The notes under the pieces: model-generated
Databases searched by the model: none
Told to the model about the DNA's origin: nothing
What the model saw: the letters and a program-made list of their open reading frames with translations, nothing else
Shown: in pieces, positions 54,832 to 63,899 of the stretch
How the letters are laid out: every line of letters starts with the position of its first letter
Numbering within the stretch: the stretch's first letter is position 1
Origin: Nonomuraea terrae
GTDB taxonomy: Bacteria; Actinomycetota; Actinomycetes; Streptosporangiales; Streptosporangiaceae
Length of the DNA: 64,000 nt
Direction of reading: 5' to 3'
NCBI RefSeq assembly: GCF_004348995.1
Contig: NZ_SMKQ01000024.1
Span: forward strand, 1-64,000
Position numbers and translations under genes: made by a program

Positions 54832-55473
54832 CTATCGTGCGGGAGCGCCCATGCGCAGGGACGCCAGGGCGGCCATCTGGCCGACGCCGCCGCATCCCCA
54901 CACGGCCACCACGTCGCCCGGCCCGACCTGGCCGAGGTCGGCGCCTATCCAGCCGGTGGGTACGGCGTCGGAGGCGAACACGGCGCCGGCGTCGGGGACG
55001 TTCTCCGGCACGGGGAAGGCGTTGAAGTCGGCGTACGGGATCCGGATGTATTCGGCGTGGCTGCCGGCGAAGCCGCCCATGGCGTGTGAGTAGCCGAAGA
55101 TCCCGGCGGAGGCGTGGCCGTTCAGTTTCTCCTGGAAGCCGGGGTTGGGATTGGTGTTGTCGCACAACGACCACAGGCCCTGCCGGCAGTAGTGGCAGCG
55201 GCCGCATCCGATGATCGAGCACACCGTGACGCGTTCGCCGACCCGCCGTTCGCGTACGTCCGGGCCGACCTCGACGACCTCGCCGACGAACTCGTGACCG
55301 AGCACGTCGCCGGCCAGCATCGCGGGCACGTAGCCGTCCAGCAGGTGCAGGTCGGAGCCGCAGACCGAGCTGGCGGTGACCTCGACCAGGGCGTCCTGGC
55401 GGTTGAGCAGCCGCGGCTCGGGGACGTCCTCGACCGAGACCTCGTTCACGCCGGTCCAGCACAGCGCTCTCAT
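54832..55473 (-). pseudogene. Zinc-dependent alcohol dehydrogenase cut in the Rossmann domain
   Basis: 213 residues of a family usually near 380. Intact are SSVCGSDLHLLDGYVPAM, GHEFVGEVVEVG and the structural zinc cluster CGRCHYCRQGLWSLC, resembling glutathione-independent formaldehyde dehydrogenases. The frame reaches VVAVWGCGGVGQMAALASL and stops a few codons later, so most of the NAD-binding domain is gone. Start overlaps the preceding stop as ATGA. A catalytic fragment alone should be inactive. Confidence 0.72.
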
Positions 55474-55895
55474 CGCGGCCCTCTCCTGGTCAGCTGCCGG
55501 AACATCGGCCGGGCCACGCCGCCGAGGGCCGTACGGCGTCCTTCCGGCTGTCCTTCCACCACGAGCACCTCGCCGGTCTCCAGCAGTTGCTTGAGCGCCC
55601 GTACCTCTTCCCTGGTGCGGCCGTCGGCGGCGCGGACCGCGATCTCGCTGCCCCGCCCGCCCGGAGCCCGGATGACGCGTACCTCGTGCCGTTCGGCCAG
55701 GCGCGCCAGCGCGTCCGGCCGGGACGGCCCTGACAGCTCCGACGGGTCCGCTTGGACGGTGACGGCGAACCAGGTGGTCCGCGCGGGCCGCGCCGCACGC
55801 ATCAGCCGGGCCGCCACGGCGGCCGCTCCCGTCGCGGCGGCCGCCAGCAGGAGCAGGCGCGGGCGTGGACGCAACCTCGTCGATGCGGCTCTCAT
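55470..55895 (-). CDS. Membrane-anchored conserved protein in the dehydrogenase operon
   Basis: 141 residues. Basic N-terminus, one helix at about 12-32, then a domain with WFAVTVQADPSELSG, VRVIRAPGGRGSEIAVRA and ALKQLLETGEVLVVEGQP. Related proteins sit next to FdhA-like dehydrogenases in actinobacteria. No enzymatic motif is evident. The stop overlaps the dehydrogenase start. Confidence 0.72.
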   Translation of the reverse strand: MRAASTRLRPRPRLLLLAAAATGAAAVAARLMRAARPARTTWFAVTVQADPSELSGPSRPDALARLAERHEVRVIRAPGGRGSEIAVRAADGRTREEVRALKQLLETGEVLVVEGQPEGRRTALGGVARPMFRQLTRRGPR

Positions 55896-55979
55896 GCCCC
55901 GCGGCTGCCCCTCATCGCCGGAAGCAAACTGCGGGCGCGCATCCGTCGGTGACCTGTGGGTACGGGGAGCGGACCCGGG

Positions 55980-56534
55980 ATGACGAAGGGGGCGGCGCTC
56001 ATGATGAGGGGTGTGCTGCGGGAAGGGATGATCGCCGGTACGGCGGGGGCGGTCGCGATGACGCTGGCGGAGAAGGCCGAGCAACGGCTGACCGGCCGGC
56101 CGGACTCGTACGTCCCGGCGCGGGTGCTGGAGCGGCTGACCGGCATGAAGGAGCATCACGGGGTGGCGTCGCAGGTGGTGAACCTCGGCATGCATCTCGG
56201 ACAGGGCGCCCTGGTGGGGGTGCTGCGGTCGGTCATGGCGCACGCGGGGCTGCGGGGTGGATGGTCGTCGCTGATGTTCACCGTGGTGCGGCTGACGAAC
56301 GACCAGATCGTGGAGAACGCCACCGGCGTCGGTGCTCCGCCCCAGACCTGGCCGAGGCGGGAGCTGGCGGTGGACGTGCTGCACAAGGCCGTCTACGGCC
56401 TGGTGACCGGCGCCGTCGCGGACATCCTCGCCTCGCGCGGCGGGCCCGGACCCGGTCAGCGGCACGCGGCGAAGGAGCCCGGCCGCCGTTCCGGCGTCGG
56501 CCCGGTGCCTCGGGAGAAGGCGTTCAGTCGTTGA
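55980..56534 (+). CDS. Predicted membrane protein, YagU/DUF1440-like
   Basis: 184 residues from ATG 55980; ATG 56001 is also possible. GMIAGTAGAVAMTLAEKAEQ at the start and VSQVVNLGMHLGQGALVGVL in the middle give three or four weakly hydrophobic helices. Resembles small membrane proteins of the YagU/DUF1440 kind. Its divergent promoter is shared with the dehydrogenase operon. Function unknown. Confidence 0.65.
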   Translation: MTKGAALMMRGVLREGMIAGTAGAVAMTLAEKAEQRLTGRPDSYVPARVLERLTGMKEHHGVASQVVNLGMHLGQGALVGVLRSVMAHAGLRGGWSSLMFTVVRLTNDQIVENATGVGAPPQTWPRRELAVDVLHKAVYGLVTGAVADILASRGGPGPGQRHAAKEPGRRSGVGPVPREKAFSR

Positions 56535-56538
56535 CGGG

Positions 56539-57255
56539 TCACCAGGCCCACATCCCGACGCGGACCGGCACCCCCGGAGAGGCGTGGACCACGGCGCGGC
56601 CGTCGGGCGCGGGGAGGCCTGCGGCCTGGACGAGGTCCTGCTCCAGGGTGATCAGGCGGGCGTGGTGCAGCGGCCAGTCGGGGTGTTCGACCTGCGCGGA
56701 GGCCGGCCGGCCCGCCACGAGGGTGAACAGGCGGTAGCGGGCCGTCAGGAAATGCGCGAGCTCGTCGCGCTCGCTTTCCGCCAGCGGTTCGCCCCTTTCG
56801 ACGTCCGCGTCGCATCGGGCGCCGCCGGGGCCCGGCAGGCGTCGGCGGCAGCGGTATCGGAGGTTTCCGTCTCCGGCCTCCACCGACATGTCCGACCAGA
56901 AGTAGGGCAGCCGGTAGCCGGTCCGGCCGCCGACCGCGGCGGGCAGGAGTCCCGCGTCCAAGGAGAAGAACCAGATCCCGCCGCGGCCGCGCTCGTCTCG
57001 TACGTACGTCCGCAGGTTGGTCTCCGGGAATCTCGACAACCACGGCAGCGCCGGGAGGCCCGGGGGTCGTACCCCCTCCATGAGGAAGGGGGTGAGGCCG
57101 ACCCATGCCGTCCCGTCGAAGGTCTCGACGGTGAGCCCGTCCGGAACCAGGGCCTGTACGCGCGCGGCCGGGTAGCGCCAGTGGATGAAGGTGATGTCCG
57201 ACCAGTGGTGGTGCATCACCGGCAGGCTGACGCGGGGCGATGGTGGAGCGCGCAC
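56539..57255 (-). CDS. DUF2071 (YqjF-like) protein
   Basis: 238 residues. MHHHWSDITFIHWRYP, GLTVETFDGTAWVGLTPFLM, FPETNLRTYVRDERGRGGIW and FFSLDA are the typical DUF2071 pattern, a predicted acetoacetate-decarboxylase-like beta fold. GTG 57255 keeps the usual residues ahead of the MHHHW motif; ATG 57216 is the alternative. Converges with the YagU-like gene. Confidence 0.88.
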   Translation of the reverse strand: MRAPPSPRVSLPVMHHHWSDITFIHWRYPAARVQALVPDGLTVETFDGTAWVGLTPFLMEGVRPPGLPALPWLSRFPETNLRTYVRDERGRGGIWFFSLDAGLLPAAVGGRTGYRLPYFWSDMSVEAGDGNLRYRCRRRLPGPGGARCDADVERGEPLAESERDELAHFLTARYRLFTLVAGRPASAQVEHPDWPLHHARLITLEQDLVQAAGLPAPDGRAVVHASPGVPVRVGMWAW

Positions 57256-57354
57256 GGTGTAGCACTGCCCCTGAGCCGTACCGGCATTCGCGACGTGCGA
57301 TGCGGCTCGCCTGGGGTATGGGGTTCGGCCGGACGCCGGAAGGAGCCGGAAGGC

Positions 57355-57636
57355 ATGAACCGTAACGAGGATGACGGACGTGTCGCGGGGCGCGAGCCCG
57401 GGTCGCCGGAGGGGATGAGCGCGCAGGAGGTGGACCGCCGCAGCGACCTGGCGCGGTGGATCAGCGGGGTGCACGCCTTCCCGGCTGATCGCACGACGCT
57501 GCTGGAACGCGCGCGATCCCAGTCGGCCCCGGACGGCGTGCTGTCCGCGCTTCGGTCGTTGCCGGACCGGACCTTCGACAACCTCGAAGACATCGCGAAC
57601 GAACTGGGCATCGGCGGCGGTCAGCAACACGACTGA
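57355..57636 (+). CDS. DUF2795 protein
   Basis: 93 residues. DLARWISGVHAFPADRTTLL, SLPDRTFDNLEDIANELG is the DUF2795 helical domain. These small proteins are common in actinobacteria, with no known role. GGAGCCGGAAGG precedes ATG 57355. Confidence 0.85.
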   Translation: MNRNEDDGRVAGREPGSPEGMSAQEVDRRSDLARWISGVHAFPADRTTLLERARSQSAPDGVLSALRSLPDRTFDNLEDIANELGIGGGQQHD

Positions 57637-57727
57637 TCCGCCGCCCGTCTGGATCACGCCGGAGCCGGGTTCTCCGCCCTGAACGCACGTCCCTGAATCC
57701 CCAGCCCGGCGGACCGTGCCAAAAGGG

Positions 57728-58621
57728 TCAGGTGGTGTAGCCCCAGGCCTTGGCGTACTTGGCCAAGGACGGGGAGACGGTCGCGAAGGTGCGGGCGGCC
57801 TGGATACGGCCGGACTTGATGTTGTCGCTGCGGTCGCCCAGGTTCGGGACGAAGTCGCCGTGGTAGTACTTGCCGTACTCGAGCATTCCCGGCTCCCACT
57901 CCACGTCCAGGTACGCGCAGATCTCGCGGGTGATGCGCTCGGGCTCGGCGGTCAGCTCCTCGTAGCGCACGGTCAGGCCGCCGAGGGTGCGGCGGGCCTT
58001 CTCCAGGGGCTTGAAGTACTTCAGCGCGTTCGCCTCCAGGGCCTCCCGGGTGGAGGTGTTGCCCTTGCGGTTCTCCAGCGAGGAGACGACGCCCTCGGGG
58101 TGGCGCAGCAGGATGAGGAACTTCGCCTTCGGCCAGGCGTACGTGAGACGTTCCCAGGTGAAGACGTTGCCCGGGGTCTTGTCGACGATGACGTCCTTGC
58201 CGCTGCGCTCCAGCTCCAGGTGGAGGATGCGGTCCCACAGCACGTGTTCGAGCTCGATCTGGTCGAGCCCCAGCTCCTGCATGGACTGCTCGGAGAAGCC
58301 GGGGGTCAGCTGGACGCCGATGGTGCGCAGGTGGAGCTCGTGCGGGGCGCGGATGCGGGAGTGGCTGTTGAGCAGCATGCGCAGGAGCGTGGAGCCCGAG
58401 CGTACGGAGGCGATCACGAAGACCGGTGACTCGACCTGCCGCGGCATGGTCGGAACGTTGTAGTCGACGACCTGCGTGCGCTTGGGCGGTCGCGGGGTGG
58501 CCTTCGCCTCCTTGAGGTCCCTGACCTCCTTGGGCTCCGCCATCGTCAACTGCCGCGGGGGACGCAGCGCCTCACCAAGAAGGCGAGCCCTTCGCTTGAA
58601 GCCCGTGTTCACGACGCCCAT
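57728..58621 (-). CDS. Sulfotransferase-like protein
   Basis: 297 residues. The PAPS-binding loop is VFVIASVRSGSTLLRMLL (about residue 66), with VDKTPGNVF and FLILLRHPEGVVSS as the second conserved block and a late RYEELTAEPE segment. Fits sulfotransferase family 1/3 proteins, as in envelope glycolipid or metabolite sulfation. No PAPS synthesis genes are here. ATG 58621 is used because upstream in-frame residues are basic and unconserved. Confidence 0.88.
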   Translation of the reverse strand: MGVVNTGFKRRARLLGEALRPPRQLTMAEPKEVRDLKEAKATPRPPKRTQVVDYNVPTMPRQVESPVFVIASVRSGSTLLRMLLNSHSRIRAPHELHLRTIGVQLTPGFSEQSMQELGLDQIELEHVLWDRILHLELERSGKDVIVDKTPGNVFTWERLTYAWPKAKFLILLRHPEGVVSSLENRKGNTSTREALEANALKYFKPLEKARRTLGGLTVRYEELTAEPERITREICAYLDVEWEPGMLEYGKYYHGDFVPNLGDRSDNIKSGRIQAARTFATVSPSLAKYAKAWGYTT

Positions 58622-58878
58622 GCGTGACCTGGTGACCTTTCGCTCGCGGCGGCTCTTCCACCGGCGTGCGCAGCCGGAACTGCTGCGATCAACCGGCCCC
58701 CAACAGTCGGACAAAGGTAACGTAAAGGTTAGGTGACGGCAATGTCAGTGTCGGGTCAGACGGGCGAGTTCGACGGCCGCATGAGCGACGCAGAGCCTGA
58801 AAGCGCCAGGCGTAGCGGGGCAACCCCGGTCATAGAGACAGCCCCTGCCCTGGTTGCGCGAGGTCGGAAAGATCTACC

Positions 58879-59040
58879 ATGGTGCTCTGCGTCGCGGGCG
58901 GTGTGGGCGTGTGGCTCGTGCCGGACGCGGGGGTCGCGGTGATCGCGGTGACCGTCGTCGCCCTCCTGGCGTTCGTGGTCGCGGGCGGGGTGAAGGGCTC
59001 CCGGGCCGCGAACGCCGTGAACGACCAGGAGCCCGGCTGA
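58879..59040 (+). CDS. Small one- or two-helix membrane protein
   Basis: 53 residues: MVLCVAGGVGVWLVPDAGVA, a long hydrophobic stretch to about residue 35, then a polar tail KGSRAANAVNDQEPG. Codon third positions are almost all G or C, which supports coding. The stop abuts the stop of the converging SARP gene exactly. It has no clear ribosome site, so confidence is moderate. No known family. Confidence 0.5.
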   Translation: MVLCVAGGVGVWLVPDAGVAVIAVTVVALLAFVVAGGVKGSRAANAVNDQEPG

Positions 59041-62000
59041 TCAGAGGAGCTGCTCCGCGCGCCGGTAGTGGGCCGCGGCGCCGGGCCGGCCGAGGGCGGT
59101 GGCCAGGTGGCCGAGGAAGCGGGCGACCGGGCCCAGGGTGACCAGGCCGCTGCCGGCCCCGGCCAGCTCCGCTTCCGCCGGGAGCAGCAGCTCGTAGAGG
59201 CGTTCCATCGCCGGGCGGTCGCCCGCCTCGATCGCCACCATGGCGTGCAGGCAGGACCGCGCCTCGAAGAACAGGTCACGCGGCGACTCGGGGATCGCGC
59301 GCGCCACGGCCTCGTCCCGGCGCCCCCTGCGCAGCAGCACCACGGGAAGGGCCCACTTCTCGTACGGCCCCCACCCGGCGTCCGGCTCGACATCGTCGCC
59401 CAGGCAGAGCAGAGCCAGCGGCAGCAGCCCGTCCTCTACCCCGGGCATGCCGGTTCCGGAGAGCCGGGCGGCGGCCGTACGGTATGCGGCTCGCGCCTCC
59501 TCCACCCGCCCGGTCACGGCGTGGCGGAGGGCGGCGTACCAGGTGGTGAAGACCCCCACCAGCGGCAGGTCGTAGCGCTCGGCGAGCCGGTCGGCCGCGG
59601 CGGCGTGCCGGTCGGCGGCGGCCAGGTCGGCCAGCGCGGCCCCGGCCTGCATCAGGATCAGGTGGCCGAGCACCTCGAACGCCGGCAGCCCGGCGGCCAG
59701 GTCGAGGAGTTCGGCGCCGATGGCGGCCCGCTGCGGGGCGAGCCCGGCGCGGTGGAAGCTCTGCATGAAGCGGCCGTTGAGCGCGTACGCGAGCAGCGTC
59801 CGGTCGTCGAGGCGGCGGGCGATGGCCTCGGCCTCGCGGGCCGCCTCGTCACCTCGCGGTCCGGCGTCGGCGCGGCGTTCCATGGCGATGGTGATCAGCA
59901 GGCGGGCGCGTTCGGCGTCGTGCCCCGCGGGCAGGGCGGGCAGGGTGCGCTCGGCGGCCGCCACGAGCCGGGCCGACAGGTCGGGGTCGTCGTTGGCCGT
60001 CCAGATCGCGGGCACCTCGAACGCCCCGATCACCCTGGCGGTCCGCACGGGATCGCCGAGAGCCTCGGCCGCGCGGGCCGCCTCGGCGCGGTGGCGCCGC
60101 GACTCCGGCAGGCGGCCGGTCACCGCCAGGGCCCTCGCCAGGCCCATGACGGCCTCCAGCCGGGCGAGCGGGTCGGCCTCGGGCATGCGGTCGAGGGCCG
60201 CTACCGTCTCCCGCCACAACCGGGCGGCGTCGTGCGGGGCGGACCTGCGCTCCGCACGCTCGGCGGCGGCGCGGGCGGAGCGCGCCGTACGGCACGGGTC
60301 CGCGGTGCCCTCCGCGCGCAGGCAGTGGTGGGCGACGGTCTCCACGTCGCCCGGCCGGACGCGTTCGGCGATCTCGGCGGCCCTGGCGTGCCAGCGGGCG
60401 CGGCGTGGGCGCGGGACGTCCTGGTAGAGGGTCTCGTGGACCAGCGCGTGGGCGAAGCGGAGACGGCCCACGTCCACCAGGAAGCCCGCGAGCAGGGCGG
60501 ACTCGACGGAGTCGAGGACACTCTCCTCGTCGCCGGCCAGCGGGACGAGGACGTCGAGGTCCACCTCCTGTCCGACGACCGCGGCCTGGCGCAGGTGGGT
60601 GCGGGCGGTCTCGGGGAGCGCGGCCAGACGCTGGCGGATGACGTCGCGCACCCCGGCGGGGACACCGCGCAGGGCCGCGCCGCCGCCGCTCTCCCACACC
60701 CGCACGAGCTCCCTGACGAAGAAGGGGTTGCCGCCCGTGCGGGCGTGGATCGTGCGCACGTCGCCGGGCGGCACGGAACGGCCGGTGAGCGCCTGGGCCA
60801 GCTCTCCCACCTGGGGCTCGGCGAGGCCGCCCAGGTAGACCCGGCCCGGCTCGTGGCGTGCGGCCCGGCCCAGCGCCTCGGCCAGCGCGGCGGAGATCTC
60901 CGTCGACCGGTAGGTGGCCACGACGAGGACCGGCGCCGGCCCGAGCTCGCCGGCCAGGGTGGTCACCAGGGCCAGCGTCTCCTCGTCAGCCCAGTGCAGG
61001 TCGTCGAACACGAGCAGCACCGGCCCGCGCACGGCCAGGTCGCGCAGGTAGGCGCAGATCCGCCGATGCCGACCGAACCGCTCCCCCTCCTCGTCGGCGG
61101 GCGGGCGCCCGGCCAGCTGCTCGCGGATCTGGCTCCACGGCCAGGCGGCGGGTGCCCCCGGCAGCTCGGGACTGGCACCCCAGGCGACGGTCCAGCCGCC
61201 GGCCGCCAGCCGCCGCCGCAGCGCGTCCGCCAGCGCGGTCTTGCCCGCGCCCGCCTCTCCGGACAGCAGCACCAGCCGCGACCGCCCCGCATGGGCGACG
61301 TCCGCCGCCACGCCCTCCAGCTCCCCGAGCTCCGCCGCCCGCCCCACGAACGGCTGCGCCGGCGAGCCGGCCCGCTCCGGCGCGAGGTGAGGGGCGTGGG
61401 CGAGGATGTCGGATTCGAGCCGGCGCAGGCCCGCCCCCGGATCCACCCCCACTTCGGTACGCAACGTCTCCCGCGCCCGCCGCAGCGTGGCCAGCGCGTC
61501 GCTCTGGCGGCCGGTCCGGTAGAGGGCCAGGGCCAGCAGCCGCCATCCGTCCTCGCGCAGCGGGTGGGCGGCGACGTGCGCCTCCAGGTCGGGCACCGCC
61601 TCGGCGGCGAGCCCGCAGGCCAGCGCCGCCTCCGCCCGGCGCTCGACGGCCAGCCGGCGCAGCTCGTCGAGCCGGACGGCCTCACCGCGCGCCCAGTCCA
61701 GCTCGGCGAACTCCGCGTACGCCGGCCCCCGCCACAGCCCCAGCGCCTCGTCGAGCAGGGCGAGCGCCTCCCCGGCGGCCCCGCCGTCCAGCAGCCGCGC
61801 CGACTCGGCGACCGCCGCCTCGAACCGCCAGGCGTCCACCGACTCCGGCGCGGCGCGCAGGGCGTAGCCGGGCGGCGCGGTGACGAGCAGCCGTGACGGC
61901 GTGCGCGGCGGACGTGACGGCTCCAGCGCCTTGCGCAGCGCGCCGACGAACGTCTGCACCGCCCCGACCGCGCCTTCCGGCGGATCGTCCCAGAGGTCGG

Positions 62001-62142
62001 CGACCAGCCACGACACGGGCACGACGCGGGTGCGGGCGACGAGCAGCCGGGCCAGCACGGCACGGTGTCTGGGCCCCTTGAGGGGAACCGGGCCGCGCTC
62101 GTCCTCGGCCGTCAGCGGCCCCAGCACCCCGAACGACAGCAT
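59041..62142 (-). CDS. Large SARP/BTAD-AAA transcriptional regulator (AfsR-like)
   Basis: 1033 residues. Winged-helix DNA-binding domain (about 1-90) with MLSFGVLGPLTAEDERGPV and VPVSWLVADLWDD; bacterial transcriptional activation domain (about 95-245); an AAA/STAND ATPase with Walker A LSGEAGAGKTAL and Walker B LLVFDDLHWADEE; then helical TPR-like repeats to the C-terminus. It has the AfsR-type order of SARP, NTPase and TPR. Such proteins activate secondary metabolism, but no biosynthetic cluster lies beside it. Divergent from the hydrolase gene. Confidence 0.92.
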   Translation of the reverse strand: MLSFGVLGPLTAEDERGPVPLKGPRHRAVLARLLVARTRVVPVSWLVADLWDDPPEGAVGAVQTFVGALRKALEPSRPPRTPSRLLVTAPPGYALRAAPESVDAWRFEAAVAESARLLDGGAAGEALALLDEALGLWRGPAYAEFAELDWARGEAVRLDELRRLAVERRAEAALACGLAAEAVPDLEAHVAAHPLREDGWRLLALALYRTGRQSDALATLRRARETLRTEVGVDPGAGLRRLESDILAHAPHLAPERAGSPAQPFVGRAAELGELEGVAADVAHAGRSRLVLLSGEAGAGKTALADALRRRLAAGGWTVAWGASPELPGAPAAWPWSQIREQLAGRPPADEEGERFGRHRRICAYLRDLAVRGPVLLVFDDLHWADEETLALVTTLAGELGPAPVLVVATYRSTEISAALAEALGRAARHEPGRVYLGGLAEPQVGELAQALTGRSVPPGDVRTIHARTGGNPFFVRELVRVWESGGGAALRGVPAGVRDVIRQRLAALPETARTHLRQAAVVGQEVDLDVLVPLAGDEESVLDSVESALLAGFLVDVGRLRFAHALVHETLYQDVPRPRRARWHARAAEIAERVRPGDVETVAHHCLRAEGTADPCRTARSARAAAERAERRSAPHDAARLWRETVAALDRMPEADPLARLEAVMGLARALAVTGRLPESRRHRAEAARAAEALGDPVRTARVIGAFEVPAIWTANDDPDLSARLVAAAERTLPALPAGHDAERARLLITIAMERRADAGPRGDEAAREAEAIARRLDDRTLLAYALNGRFMQSFHRAGLAPQRAAIGAELLDLAAGLPAFEVLGHLILMQAGAALADLAAADRHAAAADRLAERYDLPLVGVFTTWYAALRHAVTGRVEEARAAYRTAAARLSGTGMPGVEDGLLPLALLCLGDDVEPDAGWGPYEKWALPVVLLRRGRRDEAVARAIPESPRDLFFEARSCLHAMVAIEAGDRPAMERLYELLLPAEAELAGAGSGLVTLGPVARFLGHLATALGRPGAAAHYRRAEQLL

Positions 62143-62250
62143 CCCCCTCAACTTATCGCCCAGGTGAATGCTGACCGCGTGCTGATCGGGCCGCGGCAGG
62201 GTGGGCACGCCGTCCGCCCGGGCGGCGCGAACACTGCAGGAAAGGCCGAC

Positions 62251-63123
62251 ATGACCATCGAGATCAGCGGATTCACCCGGCAGCGGGTCACCGTCGCGGA
62301 CGGGGTCGCGCTCAACGTCGCCGTGGGCGGGACGGGCAGCCCCGTCGTGCTGCTGCACGGCTTCCCGCAGACCCACCTCATGTGGCGGCACGTCGCCCCC
62401 GACCTGGCGGCCGACCACACGGTGATCTGCCCCGACCTGCGCGGCTACGGCGCCAGCGACAAGCCGGAGGACACCGACGGGCACGCCTACTCCAAGCGGA
62501 CCATGGCCGCCGACATCGTGGCGCTGGCCCGGGCGCTCGGGCACGAGCGGTTCGCGCTGGCCGGGCACGACCGCGGCGCGCTGGTGGCGATCCGGGCCGG
62601 GCTCGACCACCCGCACGCCGTCACCCACCTGGCCTCGCTGGACGTCCTGCCGACCCTCGACACCTGGGACGTCCTGCACGGCCGCTCGGCGGCGCCCGGT
62701 TTCCACCTCTACCTGATGGCTCAGCCGCCCGGCCTGCCGGAGACGCTGATCGGCGCCGCGCCGGACGCGTTCTTCGGCCACTTCCTCGACCTGTGGAGCG
62801 CCGACGCGATCCCCGCCGACGTGCGGGCCGCGTACCTGGAGGCGTCGCGGGGGGCCGTCCGGTCGATCGTGGCCGACTACCGGGCCACGGCGACGGTGGA
62901 CGTCGAGCACGACGAGGCCGACCGGCGGGCCGGGAACCGGCTGCGGATGCCGGTGACGGCGCTGCAGCAGGACTGGGGCGCGGTGCTGGGGTACGACGCG
63001 GCGGCCCGCTGGCGCGCCTGGGCGGACGACCTCGACCACCGCACCGTCTCGTGCGGCCACTTCATGGCCGAGGAATCCCCCGCGGAGATCGTCAAGGCCC
63101 TGCGGGACCTGCTCGCCCGGTGA
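62251..63123 (+). CDS. Alpha/beta hydrolase, fluoroacetate-dehalogenase/epoxide-hydrolase group
   Basis: 290 residues. Oxyanion loop HGFPQTHLMW, nucleophile Asp107 in LAGHDRGALV, catalytic His270 in SCGHFMAEE, and DLRGYGASDKP. The layout is that of fluoroacetate dehalogenases, whose pocket normally has a second Arg three residues after the D-R pair and a His-Trp halide pair. Here these positions read Leu111 and HLY (152-154). So dehalogenation of fluoroacetate is unlikely; an epoxide or ester substrate is more plausible. It ends 3 bp before the converging SDR. Confidence 0.9.
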   Translation: MTIEISGFTRQRVTVADGVALNVAVGGTGSPVVLLHGFPQTHLMWRHVAPDLAADHTVICPDLRGYGASDKPEDTDGHAYSKRTMAADIVALARALGHERFALAGHDRGALVAIRAGLDHPHAVTHLASLDVLPTLDTWDVLHGRSAAPGFHLYLMAQPPGLPETLIGAAPDAFFGHFLDLWSADAIPADVRAAYLEASRGAVRSIVADYRATATVDVEHDEADRRAGNRLRMPVTALQQDWGAVLGYDAAARWRAWADDLDHRTVSCGHFMAEESPAEIVKALRDLLAR

Positions 63124-63126
63124 CGG

Positions 63127-63834
63127 TCACCACGGGACGGGCGTGCCGTCCCAGGAGAAGAACCCGCCGGAAGGGGCGTCGTCCGGAAGCAGGGCCAGCC
63201 GGACGGCGCCCGCCGCCGCCTCGGCCGGGTCGCCTCCGCTCGCGGCGGCGGTGGCGTTGAGCTCGGTACGGCGCAGTCCTGGCGCCAGGGCGTTGACCTT
63301 GACGCCGTCGCCGGCCAGGGCATGGGCGTAGAAGACGGTCAGGGCGTTGAGCGCCGCCTTGGACGAGCGGTAGGCGGCGTGGGCGCCGCTGTGCGGGAAC
63401 TCCGGCCCCGTGGCCCAGGTGAGCGAGCCGGTGCCGCTGGAGACGTTGACGATCCTGGGGTGCGCGGACCGCCGTAGCGCCGGCAGGAACGCGTTGGTCA
63501 CGGCGACGACGCCGAAGACGTTCGTCTCGTAGACGCGGCGAAAGGTGTCGACGTCCTCCTGGTCGGGGGTCTGGGGGTCGTCGGAGACGCCGGCGTTGTT
63601 GACCAGGATGTCGAGTGTGCCGATCTGACGGGCGGCGGCGGCGATGCTCGCGGCGGCGGTCACGTCGAGCACGAGCGGCCGGGCGTCGCCGCCGATCTCC
63701 TCGGCGGCGACTTGTCCGCGTGCGGCGTCGCGCGAGCCGACGTAGACCGTGAGCCCCGCCTCCGCGATCTGGCGAGCCATCTCTTTGCCGATGCCCTTGT
63801 TGGCTCCGGTGACGAGTGCGATCGAGTGGTCCAT
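63127..63834 (-). CDS. Short-chain dehydrogenase/reductase
   Basis: 235 residues. TGANKGIGKEMARQIAEAG is the NADPH loop, VNNAGVSDD follows, and the catalytic motif is YRSSKAALNAL. The TGANKGIG form is typical of carbonyl-reductase-like SDRs. Divergent from an XRE regulator whose start is 65 bp away, so it may be controlled by it. Confidence 0.92.
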   Translation of the reverse strand: MDHSIALVTGANKGIGKEMARQIAEAGLTVYVGSRDAARGQVAAEEIGGDARPLVLDVTAAASIAAAARQIGTLDILVNNAGVSDDPQTPDQEDVDTFRRVYETNVFGVVAVTNAFLPALRRSAHPRIVNVSSGTGSLTWATGPEFPHSGAHAAYRSSKAALNALTVFYAHALAGDGVKVNALAPGLRRTELNATAAASGGDPAEAAAGAVRLALLPDDAPSGGFFSWDGTPVPW

Positions 63835-63899
63835 GCCGTCGAGGGTGCCCGCCCGCCCGAGGGCCCATCCAGGGACAATCGATACCAGGGAGGGACTCG

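Noticed and set aside
58733-58942. 69-codon plus-strand frame before the small membrane gene
   Set aside because: Ends in a Cys/Arg-rich shadow of the 58879-59040 gene, with no family or ribosome site.
59068-61896. 942-codon plus-strand frame opposite the SARP regulator
   Set aside because: Shadow of the SARP gene; Gly/Arg/Gln-rich with no domains.
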